From the NCBI GenBank assembly GCA_038880255.1, contig JAVZSA010000005.1, forward strand, positions 1-57,599: DNA of 57,599 nucleotides, read 5' to 3'. The notes beneath the pieces were generated by a model, which was given only the letters and a program-made list of their open reading frames with translations, was not told the origin of the DNA and did no database searches. The position numbers and the translations under genes were made by a program. Positions 35,390-45,182 of the stretch are shown here, piece by piece. Origin of the DNA: ARK-15 sp038880255. GTDB taxonomy: Archaea > Thermoplasmatota > Thermoplasmata > Thermoplasmatales > ARK-15. The stretch's first letter is position 1. The number at the start of each line of letters is the position of its first letter.

Positions 35390-36559
35390 TTAAGATTTTT
35401 TAGGAATATAAAACATCATAATTGAGCCAATTATTGAAATTATACCTATTATTATGAAAGCCATATAAATGTTGAAGGTTTGTGCAAGTAATCCAATAAA
35501 TATAGAACCAATTGCACCGCCAATACCACCACCAAGGCCAAATATTATGGCGGAATTTTCTGCCAAATCTTCATCACTTGAAAGTTCACCAACAAATACC
35601 ATAAGAAGAGGAAAATTTGACATACCAAAAAAATAGGTAATTATGAAAATTGAGGAAACTAAATAAATATTGTTCAAAAACATCAGAATTATTAAAAGTA
35701 TCCCAGGTATAAGAGAAGTGATTATGAGCATACTTCTTCCACCATACCTATCTGAAAGATGACCAAGGAATGGTTGTCCCACAATTGCGGTTGAATTTGC
35801 AATAAGTAATATAATTGCAATTATAAATGAAGAATACTGTAATGTGGTACTTAAAAATGTAGGAAGGAGATTAAAACCTCCCTGTATTGCGGTATTCCTT
35901 AATATTGTGGCAATTAGAAAAAATGCAATTGGATATGAAAATTTGAAAACATTTTTCTTAATTCTTTTTTCTACATATATTTCCTCTTTTCTTAAATCCC
36001 AGGCAACATACAATGAAACACAAGCTAATATTAAGGAGGCTGAAATTATTGCAAATGAAAGATTTCTATTAAAAATTGCCAAAAAACCCTCCATTATTAT
36101 TGGCGATAATGCTCTTCCAAGACTTCCTCCAATACCATTTATTCCTAAAACTGTACCTGCATTCTCCTTATATTTAAAATTTAAAATCATTGACCCTATT
36201 GGATGGTATATTGTTGAAAATATGCTAATAACAAACATTGAACCCATATATGCATATGTGGATATTGCGTGTGGAAAGGGTGGAATAAGTAGAAGAAATG
36301 AAATACTAAATAAAAACATACCAATTCCCATTAAAAATCCTTTTTTTCTTGTTTTATCTATATATCTACCCATATAAGGTGAAATAATTGCACTACCAAG
36401 ATAATAACTCATTAAAATCATAGAGACTGAGAAAAAAGAGAGCTGATAATTTTCCCTTATTAATACAATTAGGAAAAATGGAAGAAAGGATAAACCATCA
36501 TTTAAAAAATGAGCTATGGTCGTATCTATCAATATTTTGTCAATTTTTATTTTAAACAT
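35390..36559 (-). CDS. Major facilitator superfamily transporter
   Basis: The 389-residue protein has 12 predicted helices, with the MFS loop-2/3 motif GRYIDKTRKKGFLMG and its second-half copy GHLSDRYGGRSMLI. Both motifs are separated by a basic central loop (KEEIYVEKRIKKNVF). Substrate unknown. The pattern is closest to drug or small-acid exporters. It lies 25 bases upstream of mtnP and may be co-transcribed with it. Confidence 0.88.
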   Translation of the reverse strand: MFKIKIDKILIDTTIAHFLNDGLSFLPFFLIVLIRENYQLSFFSVSMILMSYYLGSAIISPYMGRYIDKTRKKGFLMGIGMFLFSISFLLLIPPFPHAISTYAYMGSMFVISIFSTIYHPIGSMILNFKYKENAGTVLGINGIGGSLGRALSPIIMEGFLAIFNRNLSFAIISASLILACVSLYVAWDLRKEEIYVEKRIKKNVFKFSYPIAFFLIATILRNTAIQGGFNLLPTFLSTTLQYSSFIIAIILLIANSTAIVGQPFLGHLSDRYGGRSMLIITSLIPGILLIILMFLNNIYLVSSIFIITYFFGMSNFPLLMVFVGELSSDEDLAENSAIIFGLGGGIGGAIGSIFIGLLAQTFNIYMAFIIIGIISIIGSIMMFYIPKKS

Positions 36560-36598
36560 AATAAAACAAACCTAATTAATATCAAATAAATAAATTTT

Positions 36599-37429
36599 TT
36601 AGAAGATCCTTCTTTTACTAATACCCTTTGGTATTTCTTTGCTTGCCACTTGAAAATTTCTTCCATCTTTAGAATAAAAATCAATTAATGAATAGCCTCT
36701 TGAAAAATAGTGTTCATAAACTTCGGATGTAAGTAATCTCCAATTTAACGCATCTTCAATATTTTTCTTTTTTATTAAATTTATATCTCTTGGTATTTCA
36801 ATGGCAATGTAGTCATCTGTGAGTGTAAGATCCGTATCCAAAATAATTCTATAATCATCCTTTTCAGAGGTTATGATGGAATTTGGTAATTCTTCATAGG
36901 TTTTGAATGATTTATTTAGCCTTGATTTCACATGGTCAGATAGAATATACCATTCAGCCACTACTCTATCTGAAGGAATACCAAAATTTAATGAATCCAT
37001 CATTGTACCATAGTGGTTTCTTCTGTAAGTTCTTGCAATTGCTCCAAGTTTGTGTAGGTTAAAATTTGAATTCAATCCCTGTAAAGGATCAAATGTCCAG
37101 GCAACAAGATCGAAATTTTTATCAATAGCCCAATCTCTCTGCCTTAATTTTAAATTGTATCCTAGATCTGTGTTTCTAAACTCACTTATTACACCTGTCA
37201 TATGGGAATAAAGATAATATTTTCTATTATTTCTTGCAATAAGGGAAAAAGATATGCCTACCACCCTATCTTTCTCATAAGCAAGTAAAACAAGGCCTCC
37301 AGTAAATTTAATTGCAGTTAAGAGGTCCTTCATTATTGTAGACATATCACTTACTCCCCATGCCGCTTTTATTACTTCTATTCCCTTTCTAATCTCATCA
37401 GGATTTTCTGCTACTTCAATTTTAGGCAT
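36599..37429 (-). CDS. GNAT-fold N-acyltransferase, COG3375-like
   Basis: The 276-residue protein has a GNAT-type core: KFTGGLVLLAYEKDRVVGISFSLI, then YLYSHMTGVISEFRNTDLGYNLKLRQRDWAIDKNFDLVAWTFDPLQGLNSNFNLHKLGA. The sequence 'SHMtgV..e.r..giG..LK..QR.wA...g...v.WTfDPL...N...Nl.kLGa' is typical of COG3375. In Geobacillus a member of this family acts as an N-succinyltransferase on D-amino acids and sits next to NSAR and a desuccinylase. Its start overlaps the M20 gene by 8 bases, with AGGAGG before the ATG. Confidence 0.82.
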   Translation of the reverse strand: MPKIEVAENPDEIRKGIEVIKAAWGVSDMSTIMKDLLTAIKFTGGLVLLAYEKDRVVGISFSLIARNNRKYYLYSHMTGVISEFRNTDLGYNLKLRQRDWAIDKNFDLVAWTFDPLQGLNSNFNLHKLGAIARTYRRNHYGTMMDSLNFGIPSDRVVAEWYILSDHVKSRLNKSFKTYEELPNSIITSEKDDYRIILDTDLTLTDDYIAIEIPRDINLIKKKNIEDALNWRLLTSEVYEHYFSRGYSLIDFYSKDGRNFQVASKEIPKGISKRRIF

Positions 37430-38540
37430 ATTCCAACATCCTCCTATAAAGATATTTAAATTTTATTAGCCTTTCTATTGGTATATGTTCATCATTTCCA
37501 TGAGCACGATCGGATGAAAAATCTCCTGGCCCAAATACGACAGTTTCAATTCCCTTAAATATCATATAATTAGCATCATTTGAACCCTTTCCACCTCGCA
37601 ATTCTGGATATTTACCAATAGTGTCAAATGTAGCTTTTTTTACAAGTGAAATAATCCAAGAATCTAAAGGTATTTCTGCAGGGGGAACTTCATGAATAAT
37701 ATTCACATCAATTTCTTTACCAATTTTCTTAATTTCATTTTTAATTTTCATTATTACCTCATCACTTTTCATGGATGGAATTGTTCTAATATCTATGGTG
37801 GAAATGGCAGTATCTGGAATTACATTCACCTTTTCACCACCATGAAATGTGGTTCCTAAAGCAATAGTAGGATCTGGAAGAAATGCATGTTTTTTAAAGT
37901 TTAATTTAATATTTTTTAAGGCAATAAGTAATTCTGCCAAGTTCATAACAGCATTTTCACCCAGCTCAGGATCGCTTGCGTGCGCACTTCTACCCTTTGA
38001 AATTAATTCCAACCAAAGTGTTCCCCTTATACCTGGCCTATAACATATTGATCCATTAAATACAGAACCTTCCATTACAACACCATACTTTGCATCCAAT
38101 TCATCCAATATTTTTCTTGTTCCTAAATATCCCCCTTCTTCCTCATCGGCTACAAATGCAAATTTGAAATTGTTTAATTTATCCTTTTGTCCCTCATCCA
38201 CAATTTCTTCTATTGCAATAATGAGTGATGCAATTGCTCCTTTCATATCGGAAGCTCCTCTTCCATAAATTTTTCCATTTAAAATCTCACCATCTGGATT
38301 ATGGGTCCAATTTTTTCCAACGGGTACGGTATCCATATGCCCATTGAATACTATTTTTTTACCTTGACCAAAGATTAGATTAATTCTTCTATCTCCAGTA
38401 CGTATTTCCTTGTAAGGGAGATAATTTTTAAGTTTTGATTTTATTAAATCTGCTACACCCTCCTCATTTCCCGGTGGATTTTCACTCTTTTCCCTTATAA
38501 GTAAAAGGGCCAATTCTTCCAAATTATCCATATTTCTCAC
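37422..38540 (-). CDS. M20 metallopeptidase-family deacylase (ArgE/DapE type)
   Basis: The 372-residue protein has the di-zinc M20 motifs: FNGHMDTVPVG, GRGASDMKGAIASL and ADEEEGGYLGTR with the catalytic Glu pair, then the dimerisation domain RSAHASDPELGENA, and GGKGSNDANYM near the end. It probably removes an N-acyl (for example N-succinyl) group from an L-amino acid. It overlaps the enolase gene by 4 bases (GTGA) and the GNAT gene by 8 bases. GTG 38540 or ATG 38531 is the start. Confidence 0.88.
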   Translation of the reverse strand: MRNMDNLEELALLLIREKSENPPGNEEGVADLIKSKLKNYLPYKEIRTGDRRINLIFGQGKKIVFNGHMDTVPVGKNWTHNPDGEILNGKIYGRGASDMKGAIASLIIAIEEIVDEGQKDKLNNFKFAFVADEEEGGYLGTRKILDELDAKYGVVMEGSVFNGSICYRPGIRGTLWLELISKGRSAHASDPELGENAVMNLAELLIALKNIKLNFKKHAFLPDPTIALGTTFHGGEKVNVIPDTAISTIDIRTIPSMKSDEVIMKIKNEIKKIGKEIDVNIIHEVPPAEIPLDSWIISLVKKATFDTIGKYPELRGGKGSNDANYMIFKGIETVVFGPGDFSSDRAHGNDEHIPIERLIKFKYLYRRMLEYA

Positions 38541-39625
38541 TTTATATCAAACTTCCATATTTTTGTACTTATTTTTTCAATAAAATCCACATCTGGTTCC
38601 ACACCTATTCCATACCCAGCAGGAACTGAAATTTTGCCATTTATCATTTCAAATGGTTTCTTTATAACATCCCTATCAAAATATCTATCGCTTGGACTTG
38701 TATCCCCTGGCAATTTAAATTCTTTCCTCGACTGTACTAAGACATTTAAAGACCTTCCAATACCAGTTTCCAACATACCACCGCACCAGATTTGTATATT
38801 GTTTTTATTTACAAATTCTATGATCTTTAAAGACTCTGATAATCCACCCACCCTTCCAATCTTTAAGTTTATAATTCTCCCTGCATCCATCTCTAGCATT
38901 CTTTCTGCATCTTCCACAGAATGTATACTTTCATCCAAGCATATTGGTGTGGAAATTTCCCTTTGTATTTTTGAATGGCCAAGAAAATTTCTCTCATTTA
39001 ATGGTTGTTCAATCATAAGTAATTCAAATCTGTCAAGAAGTTTCACCCTTTCTGGGTGTTTTTCGAAAGCCTGATTTGCATCTACTGTGAGAGGAATATT
39101 TCCAAAATTTTTTCTCACTTCCCTTAAAACTTCAACATCCCATCCCGGCTTGATCTTTAACTTTATTCTTGCATAACCTTTTTCAATGGCATTTTTTATC
39201 ATAGGAAGCAATTTATCCATTGGAAGAATTCCAATACTTATACCACTTTGTATACTATCTTTTTCACCACCAATAATTTCCTTAAGACTTTTCTTCTCCC
39301 TTTTAGCCTTAAGATCCCAAAGCATAGTTTCTACAGCGGATTTTGCCATATTATGACCCTTAATTACTTTTGATTTCTCCATAAATTCTTTAGGATCTTC
39401 TGTTTCTTGAAGAAATTTTAACAAATAGTTTTCAAAAATATTGATGGCTGATCCATTATACTCATAGCTATAGCCTGGATCAGAATCTGTTACGCTTTCA
39501 CTCCAGGCTTCCACATCATCAATGTACCTAAACAACAATGCATCTCTATAATATTGAATTCCAAAGCTTGTTTCAAAAGGTACTTTTAGTGGCAATTTCA
39601 CATTATAAATAATAATATTTTTCAT
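38537..39625 (-). CDS. Enolase-superfamily N-acylamino acid racemase / o-succinylbenzoate synthase-like
   Basis: The 362-residue protein belongs to the muconate-lactonizing-enzyme subgroup. Catalytic residues are all in place: K155-x-K157 (RIKLKIKPGWD), metal ligands D182 (VDANQAF), E206 (MIEQPL) and D231 (CLDESIHS), and K255 (RIINLKIGRVGG). Segments such as IWCGGMLETGIGR and PGDTSPSDRYF are characteristic of NSAR/OSBS enzymes. No menaquinone genes occur in the window, and the partner genes are a deacylase and a GNAT, so N-acylamino acid racemase is favoured over o-succinylbenzoate synthase. It is the first gene of the three-gene operon. Confidence 0.88.
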   Translation of the reverse strand: MKNIIIYNVKLPLKVPFETSFGIQYYRDALLFRYIDDVEAWSESVTDSDPGYSYEYNGSAINIFENYLLKFLQETEDPKEFMEKSKVIKGHNMAKSAVETMLWDLKAKREKKSLKEIIGGEKDSIQSGISIGILPMDKLLPMIKNAIEKGYARIKLKIKPGWDVEVLREVRKNFGNIPLTVDANQAFEKHPERVKLLDRFELLMIEQPLNERNFLGHSKIQREISTPICLDESIHSVEDAERMLEMDAGRIINLKIGRVGGLSESLKIIEFVNKNNIQIWCGGMLETGIGRSLNVLVQSRKEFKLPGDTSPSDRYFDRDVIKKPFEMINGKISVPAGYGIGVEPDVDFIEKISTKIWKFDIK

Positions 39626-39704
39626 TATGATTGGGAAAAGTAAAAGGTAATAAGAAATTTTTCATTAATAAAATGACAAAAATGAAAAATATTTTTTTAA
39701 TTTC

Positions 39705-40337
39705 TTGTTTTTTGTGAAAATATCAAAAGAATTTGGCGGATGGATTACATCAATTCTCACATTTATACTTTCTATTCATTATTCCATTGCAGGAGGATTT
39801 ATTTTTCAAACTATAATATTCTGGATTCCTGTATTCTTAGGATTAATGATGTTCGATACACATTTAAATGAATTTAAAATTCAAGAAATAATTTTAACAT
39901 TAATTGCCCTATTTGCTGCATTATATTCTATTTACATTTACATATATCTTTTTATTCCATATACGTTATTTTTAATTTCCTATTATTTAAAAACTATTAA
40001 GTTTAAGAATTATATGGTCACACTAACAGGAATTTTTGGAGAATCTTTAATGCTTTTATTTTCTTCAAGTTTTTCAGGAAAAATAGTAATATTAATACCA
40101 TTTCTAATTTTTATTTATCTATATGGCGCAGAATTTGGTGTAAGATCCTTTTTAAAGAAAAATGTTTATTATTCTTTCTACAATTTTTTACCTGCAGCAA
40201 TTTCAATTCCATTAGGTTTTCCAATTTTTTCAATCTCAATTCTAAGGCTTATTTATTTTAAAATTAAAAAGATAAAAATTATAGGTATTTTCGAAACAAT
40301 TCTTTATACTATTATTGTTCTTTTCTTAATTTTATAA
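39705..40337 (+). CDS. Integral membrane protein of unknown function
   Basis: About 210 residues, with six or seven hydrophobic helices, many I/F/Y/L residues and a short loop FDTHLNEF after the second helix. No family motif is recognised. TTG 39705 or GTG 39714 would be the start; neither has a clear SD. It is divergent from the racemase operon (79-base gap) and convergent with the UPF0173 gene (6-base gap). It may be a membrane protein of the YwiC-like kind, but support is weak. Confidence 0.65.
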   Translation: MFFVKISKEFGGWITSILTFILSIHYSIAGGFIFQTIIFWIPVFLGLMMFDTHLNEFKIQEIILTLIALFAALYSIYIYIYLFIPYTLFLISYYLKTIKFKNYMVTLTGIFGESLMLLFSSSFSGKIVILIPFLIFIYLYGAEFGVRSFLKKNVYYSFYNFLPAAISIPLGFPIFSISILRLIYFKIKKIKIIGIFETILYTIIVLFLIL

Positions 40338-40343
40338 ATAGTT

Positions 40344-41018
40344 TTAAAATTCTTTAGTTTCTCCTGGATTTAAAATTATTACATCTGCCACACCCATTAG
40401 ATCTTTCTTTAATTCTTCTGGAAATTGCTTAATTAAATCAAATGTGTTATAGTGGATGGGTATTACATATTTTGATTTAAGCATTTTTGCTGCATAAACT
40501 GCTTCCTTTATACTCATTGTAAAGAATCCACCAATTGGTAACAGGGATATTTCAGGATTATAAATTTCCCCAATTATTTTCATATCCCCAAAAATACCTG
40601 TATCCCCGGCATGATAAATTATCTTTGAACCGTTAATTACGTATCCACAGGGTAGACCTCCAGAATGTTGAAAGTTATCTTCACTAATCCCTGCTGAATG
40701 CAATGCTGGTACCATTGTAATTTTTTTTCCTTTAAATTCAAATGTTCCTGAAAAATTCATTCCTATTGAATTTACACCCTTTGATGAAAGGTATTCTGCA
40801 AGTTCATAAATTGCAACAACCGGAATATCATTTTTCTTCGCAATATCTATTGCATTACCAAGATGATCTCCATGACCATGGGTAACAAGTATTAAATCAG
40901 GTTTCAAGTCCTGCCATTTTACAGGTGCTAAAGGGTTATTCTCTATAAATGGATCAATAAGTATTTTTATGGAATCATCAATCATTATTGCTGAATGTCC
41001 ATACCATGTGATCTTCAT
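40344..41018 (-). CDS. UPF0173-type metal-dependent hydrolase (metallo-beta-lactamase fold)
   Basis: The 224-residue protein starts MKITWYGHSAIMI and has the metal-binding THGHGDHLGN motif, ALHSAG, YHAGDTGIFGDM and PIHYNTFD, all typical of UPF0173. It is a small zinc-dependent hydrolase without established substrate. It follows the CBS-domain gene by 11 bases in the same direction, with AGGTG before the ATG. Confidence 0.88.
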   Translation of the reverse strand: MKITWYGHSAIMIDDSIKILIDPFIENNPLAPVKWQDLKPDLILVTHGHGDHLGNAIDIAKKNDIPVVAIYELAEYLSSKGVNSIGMNFSGTFEFKGKKITMVPALHSAGISEDNFQHSGGLPCGYVINGSKIIYHAGDTGIFGDMKIIGEIYNPEISLLPIGGFFTMSIKEAVYAAKMLKSKYVIPIHYNTFDLIKQFPEELKKDLMGVADVIILNPGETKEF

Positions 41019-41029
41019 TTAAAAGCACC

Positions 41030-41566
41030 TCACATTTTTACCTTACATTTAGGACAAACATATAAATTTTTATAAAATGTTAACTGTGTAGAAAACTGAC
41101 CACAAACATCACAAAGGCCAGCAAAATATTCTGTAATCTCCTCATATTTACTTTCTTCCTTTGATTTTTCAGATACTAAAAAAATCAAATCTGGTGAAAT
41201 TTTAACAATGTCATTTTCAGAAAGTAAACCAATAATATTGCCACCACTAACAACAGGCAATTTCCTAATTTTTTTCTTATTCATCATTTTGGCAGCAATT
41301 TCAAGTTTTTCATTTTCATCAACAACGACGAGGGGTTTTGACATTATTTCTTCAAGTGTAATTTCTGATGGATTTATATCCCTTGCAATTATCTTTGTTA
41401 CAAGATCCCTATCAGTAACTATACCTACAGGAACACCATTTTTAGAAACAATTATTGTGCTTATACCCTTTTGTACCATTTTCTTTACGGCACTTGAAAC
41501 ATCTGTACCTGCATCGAGAATCATAGGATTTTTAGACATTACTTCCTTTACTTTTATTTCCTTCAT
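41030..41566 (-). CDS. CBS-domain pair protein with C-terminal zinc ribbon
   Basis: The protein has about 178 residues from ATG 41566: two CBS domains (VKEVMSKNPMILDAGTDVSSAVKKM ... VGIVTDRDLVTKI; LEEIMSKPLVVVDENEKLEIAAKMM ... IGLLSENDIV) and a C-terminal zinc ribbon (CDVCGQF ... LYVCPKCK). CBS pairs bind adenosyl ligands such as AMP, ATP or SAM. The start at 41566 is preferred over 41590 because GGTGG lies at SD distance. It is likely a regulator or energy sensor. Confidence 0.85.
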   Translation of the reverse strand: MKEIKVKEVMSKNPMILDAGTDVSSAVKKMVQKGISTIIVSKNGVPVGIVTDRDLVTKIIARDINPSEITLEEIMSKPLVVVDENEKLEIAAKMMNKKKIRKLPVVSGGNIIGLLSENDIVKISPDLIFLVSEKSKEESKYEEITEYFAGLCDVCGQFSTQLTFYKNLYVCPKCKVKM

Positions 41567-41656
41567 TGTAATTCCACCCAATTTTAACATGGATTAAATA
41601 TTAAATAAATTTTTCCTAGGAAACATTTTTTAATACCTGAACTTTTTTAGTAAAGG

Positions 41657-44158
41657 ATGGAAACACCATTAATGAAACAATATTATGAGATAAAGAAAAA
41701 ATACAAGGATATGATATTATTCTATAGAGTGGGTGATTTTTACGAAACCTTTGGGGATGATGCGAGAGTAGTTTCCAAAGAACTTAATATTGTCCTTACA
41801 TCAAGAAATAGGGACAATGTTCCAATGGCTGGCATACCTTATCATGCACTATATTCATACATTGGAAAATTGGTAAATAAAGGGTATAAGGTGGCGTTAT
41901 GTGAACAACTTGAAGATCCAAGGTATGCAAAGGGTATTGTTAAAAGGGATGTGGTGAGAATTTTTACAGCCGGAACTGTATATGAAGAAGAACTTTTGGT
42001 TTCAATAACAAATTATATTTGTTCAATTTCTCAAAGTGAAGGGGGTAGTATTGTTTTTGCTGATGTCTCCACAGGAGAATTTAGAGGCACTTCTTTTGAT
42101 GAGGATGTTGAAGAAAATTTAATTTCCGAAATTCAAAAAATAAACCCTAGAGAAATTGTAATTGCAAATAATGTTTCAGAAAATATAATGAATATTTTGG
42201 AAGAAAAAGGAATACCATTTACAGAGATAGATATGGATAGGTTTAAGGCAATGGCAATTATTAAAAAATATCTTAAAGAAGATAAAATAGAAGAAATTTC
42301 AAAAAAAGAGGATTTAACACTCTCGGTTGGTGCTCTTTTTGAATATCTTGAAAAGACAAATATTGATGCACTTATATCACTCAGTGAACTAAACATTTAC
42401 AGCAGTGGCGAATTCCTTATTTTGGATGATTCAACAATTAAAAATCTTGAAATCTTTATGGATCCAAGGGGTGATGAAAGAAACTCACTCTTAGGGATTC
42501 TTGATTTTTGTAACACAAAGATGGGTGGGAGGATATTAAGAAGATATATTTATCATCCTTCGTTAGATGTGGACACAATAAATGAAAGATTAGAAATAGT
42601 GGAAATATTTTATAAAGATACAATTTTAAGGCTTTCATTAATAGATCTTTTGAAAAAAATTCCAGACTTAGAAAGAATCTGGTCTAGAATAGAAGTAAAG
42701 CGTGCCACTCCTCAGGATCTAATTCTATTAAAAAGATCATCATCAATCATAAAAGAAATTGCTGGAATAATTTCATCAATGAAAAATGAAAAATTGAAGG
42801 ATTTTTTTAAGTCTATTGAATCATTAGATAATGCTTCAAAAATTATTGAAAACTCAATAAATGAAAATTTTGAATTTACAAAAATAAAAGATGGTTACGA
42901 TTCAATACTTGATAATTATAGAAAAATAATAAGGGAAAAAGAAAATTTAATCCAAGAAATTGAAAAAAAGGAAATACAGTCAACAGGGATAAAAAATTTA
43001 AGGATAGGTTATAACGATGTTTTTGGATATTACATAGAGGTATCAAAGACACAAATTTCAAAGGTTCCCGCATATTTTATCAGGAAACAGACCCTAAAAA
43101 ATGTTGAAAGATACACAACACAGGAGTTACAGAATTTAGAATATTCTGTTTCAGAGGCTAAATTAAATATTGATGCAAGAGAGAATGAATTGTATAATAA
43201 AATATTGGAAGAGATATCAAAAATGAAAGATATAAAAGAAATTGCAAAAAGGATAGGTATTCTGGATTTTTATATAACAATGGCTGAGTTAGCATCAAGA
43301 AGGAATTATACAAAACCCATTATTAATAAAACAACAGAGATTGAGATTATTGAAGGTAGACATCCTGTCCTCGAACTTCAGGGTAATTTTATACCAAATG
43401 ATGCATATCTTGATACATTTAACAATAGATTTTTAATTCTTACTGGTCCAAATATGTCTGGAAAAAGCACATATATGCGTCAAATTGCCCTTATTATAAT
43501 AATGGCGCAGATAGGCAGTTTTGTTCCAGCAAAAAGTGCAAGGATAGGAATAGTAGATAGGATCTTTACAAGAATTGGGGCAAGTGATGACATTTTAAGA
43601 GGGAGAAGCACTTTCCTAAATGAAATGATAGAATTAGCAAATATACTTAAAAATGCCACGTCAAGGAGCTTTATAATATTGGATGAAGTAGGTAGGGGAA
43701 CGAGTACATTTGATGGATTAAGTATTGCCTGGGCAGCTGCTGAATATATTCATAATAAAATAGGTGCAAAAACAATCTTTGCTACACACTATCATCAACT
43801 CATTGAACTTGAAAAACATCTTGAAGGTGTTAAAAATTATCATCTTCCAGTTGTAGAGGAAAATGGAAAACTTGTTTTTACAAGGAAACTAAAAAGGGGT
43901 GGAATTAGTGAAAGTTATGGTATTGAGGTAGCTTCCATGGCAGGTTTGCCAGAAGAGGTGTTAAAGAGGGCAAAGGAAATATTGAAAAAGATTGAAGAAG
44001 AGAATGTGCTTGAAATAAAAAAGGCACAAAAAATCACGCAAAAATCATTGATGGAAATAATTTTAAAAGAGGAAATAATGAACATAAACGTTGATGAAAT
44101 TGATGAAGAAAGGGCAAAAGAAATATTGAAAAAATTTAAAAATATGCTTCAGGGGTAG
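41657..44158 (+). CDS. mutS: DNA mismatch repair protein MutS (MutS1 type)
   Basis: This is a full-length 833-residue MutS. Domain I has the mismatch-reading motif FYRVGDFYETFGDDA (Phe-x-Glu as FYE), followed by connector, core and clamp regions, then the ATPase with Walker A TGPNMSGKSTYMRQ, Walker B IILDEVGRGTSTFDG and FATHYHQL. The C-terminal HTH is short. It recognises base mismatches. No mutL is found in this window, and many archaea lack both. The end overlaps carbamate kinase by 10 bases. Confidence 0.93.
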   Translation: METPLMKQYYEIKKKYKDMILFYRVGDFYETFGDDARVVSKELNIVLTSRNRDNVPMAGIPYHALYSYIGKLVNKGYKVALCEQLEDPRYAKGIVKRDVVRIFTAGTVYEEELLVSITNYICSISQSEGGSIVFADVSTGEFRGTSFDEDVEENLISEIQKINPREIVIANNVSENIMNILEEKGIPFTEIDMDRFKAMAIIKKYLKEDKIEEISKKEDLTLSVGALFEYLEKTNIDALISLSELNIYSSGEFLILDDSTIKNLEIFMDPRGDERNSLLGILDFCNTKMGGRILRRYIYHPSLDVDTINERLEIVEIFYKDTILRLSLIDLLKKIPDLERIWSRIEVKRATPQDLILLKRSSSIIKEIAGIISSMKNEKLKDFFKSIESLDNASKIIENSINENFEFTKIKDGYDSILDNYRKIIREKENLIQEIEKKEIQSTGIKNLRIGYNDVFGYYIEVSKTQISKVPAYFIRKQTLKNVERYTTQELQNLEYSVSEAKLNIDARENELYNKILEEISKMKDIKEIAKRIGILDFYITMAELASRRNYTKPIINKTTEIEIIEGRHPVLELQGNFIPNDAYLDTFNNRFLILTGPNMSGKSTYMRQIALIIIMAQIGSFVPAKSARIGIVDRIFTRIGASDDILRGRSTFLNEMIELANILKNATSRSFIILDEVGRGTSTFDGLSIAWAAAEYIHNKIGAKTIFATHYHQLIELEKHLEGVKNYHLPVVEENGKLVFTRKLKRGGISESYGIEVASMAGLPEEVLKRAKEILKKIEEENVLEIKKAQKITQKSLMEIILKEEIMNINVDEIDEERAKEILKKFKNMLQG

Positions 44159-45081
44159 ATCCAAGTACCAGATTTTCCCTGATATGCATCCTTAAGTTTT
44201 TCTGGACTTGTTATAAGAACCTTCCTACCCCCATTCTGTAGGAACTTTATTGCCGCTTGTATTTTTGGGCCCATACTTCCCGGCTTGAAATGACCCTGTT
44301 TATAATAATCTAAAATTTCCTTTACATTTGAGCTTTCTAAAGGTTTTTGATTTTCTTTACCATAATTTAGGTAAACTACATCCACAGCTGTTAATATTAT
44401 TAATTCTAGAGCATCAATATCCTTTGCCAATGTAGCAGCTCCTAAATCCTTATCTATTACACCTTCCACACCAACAAATCCTCCATTTTTTCTTATCACT
44501 GGTATTCCGCCACCACCAACAGAAATGACAATAAAGCCATTTTCAAGTAATTTTAAAATTGCATCACTTTCTACAATTTTTTTCGGTTCTGGGGAAGGAA
44601 CTACCCTTCTCCAACCTCTTCCAGAATCCTCTACCATTCTCCATCCTTTTTCTCTTATTAATTCCTGTGCTTGAAATCTTGTATAAAATGGTCCAATGGG
44701 TTTTGTTGGATTTTTAAATGCAGGATCATTCTCATCCACTTCCACCCTTGTTAATATTGTAATCATCTCTTTATTTATTCCCCTTAATCTTAACACATTT
44801 GAAAAAGATTGACCTAGCATATAGCCTATCATTCCCTGGGACTCGGCACCACAAACATCTAAGGGCATTGGTGGTACAATATCCTTTGCCTGTTCATTTT
44901 GAAGCAATATTGAACCCACCTGAGGACCATTTCCATGTGTAAGTGCAATCTCTCTACCTTCAAATATCCAGGATATATATTCGGCTGTTTCCCTTGCCCT
45001 TTTAAACTGTTCTTCTGCTGTTCCTTTGTCTCCCTGTCGGAGGAGCGCATTTCCACCTACAGCAATTACTACCCTTTCCAT
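44149..45081 (-). CDS. arcC: Carbamate kinase
   Basis: The 310-residue amino-acid-kinase fold protein begins ERVVIAVGGNALLRQGDKGT and has LTHGNGPQVG, GAESQGMIGYMLGQ, RRVVPSPEPKKIVE, SVGGGGIPVI and HFKPGSMGPKIQAAI. It interconverts carbamoyl phosphate plus ADP with carbamate and ATP. No arginine deiminase or ornithine carbamoyltransferase is nearby. Purine or allantoin catabolism, or carbamoyl phosphate supply, are open roles. Its start lies 101 bases from the divergent MTA/SAH deaminase. Confidence 0.93.
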   Translation of the reverse strand: MERVVIAVGGNALLRQGDKGTAEEQFKRARETAEYISWIFEGREIALTHGNGPQVGSILLQNEQAKDIVPPMPLDVCGAESQGMIGYMLGQSFSNVLRLRGINKEMITILTRVEVDENDPAFKNPTKPIGPFYTRFQAQELIREKGWRMVEDSGRGWRRVVPSPEPKKIVESDAILKLLENGFIVISVGGGGIPVIRKNGGFVGVEGVIDKDLGAATLAKDIDALELIILTAVDVVYLNYGKENQKPLESSNVKEILDYYKQGHFKPGSMGPKIQAAIKFLQNGGRKVLITSPEKLKDAYQGKSGTWIYP

Positions 45082-45182
45082 ATTTTCACCCTATAAGATT
45101 TGGGAAATGTATTTGAAATATTTAAAAAATCCTAAAATTAAAAACGAAAATAAAATATACCAAATTATTCTTTATACATTAT

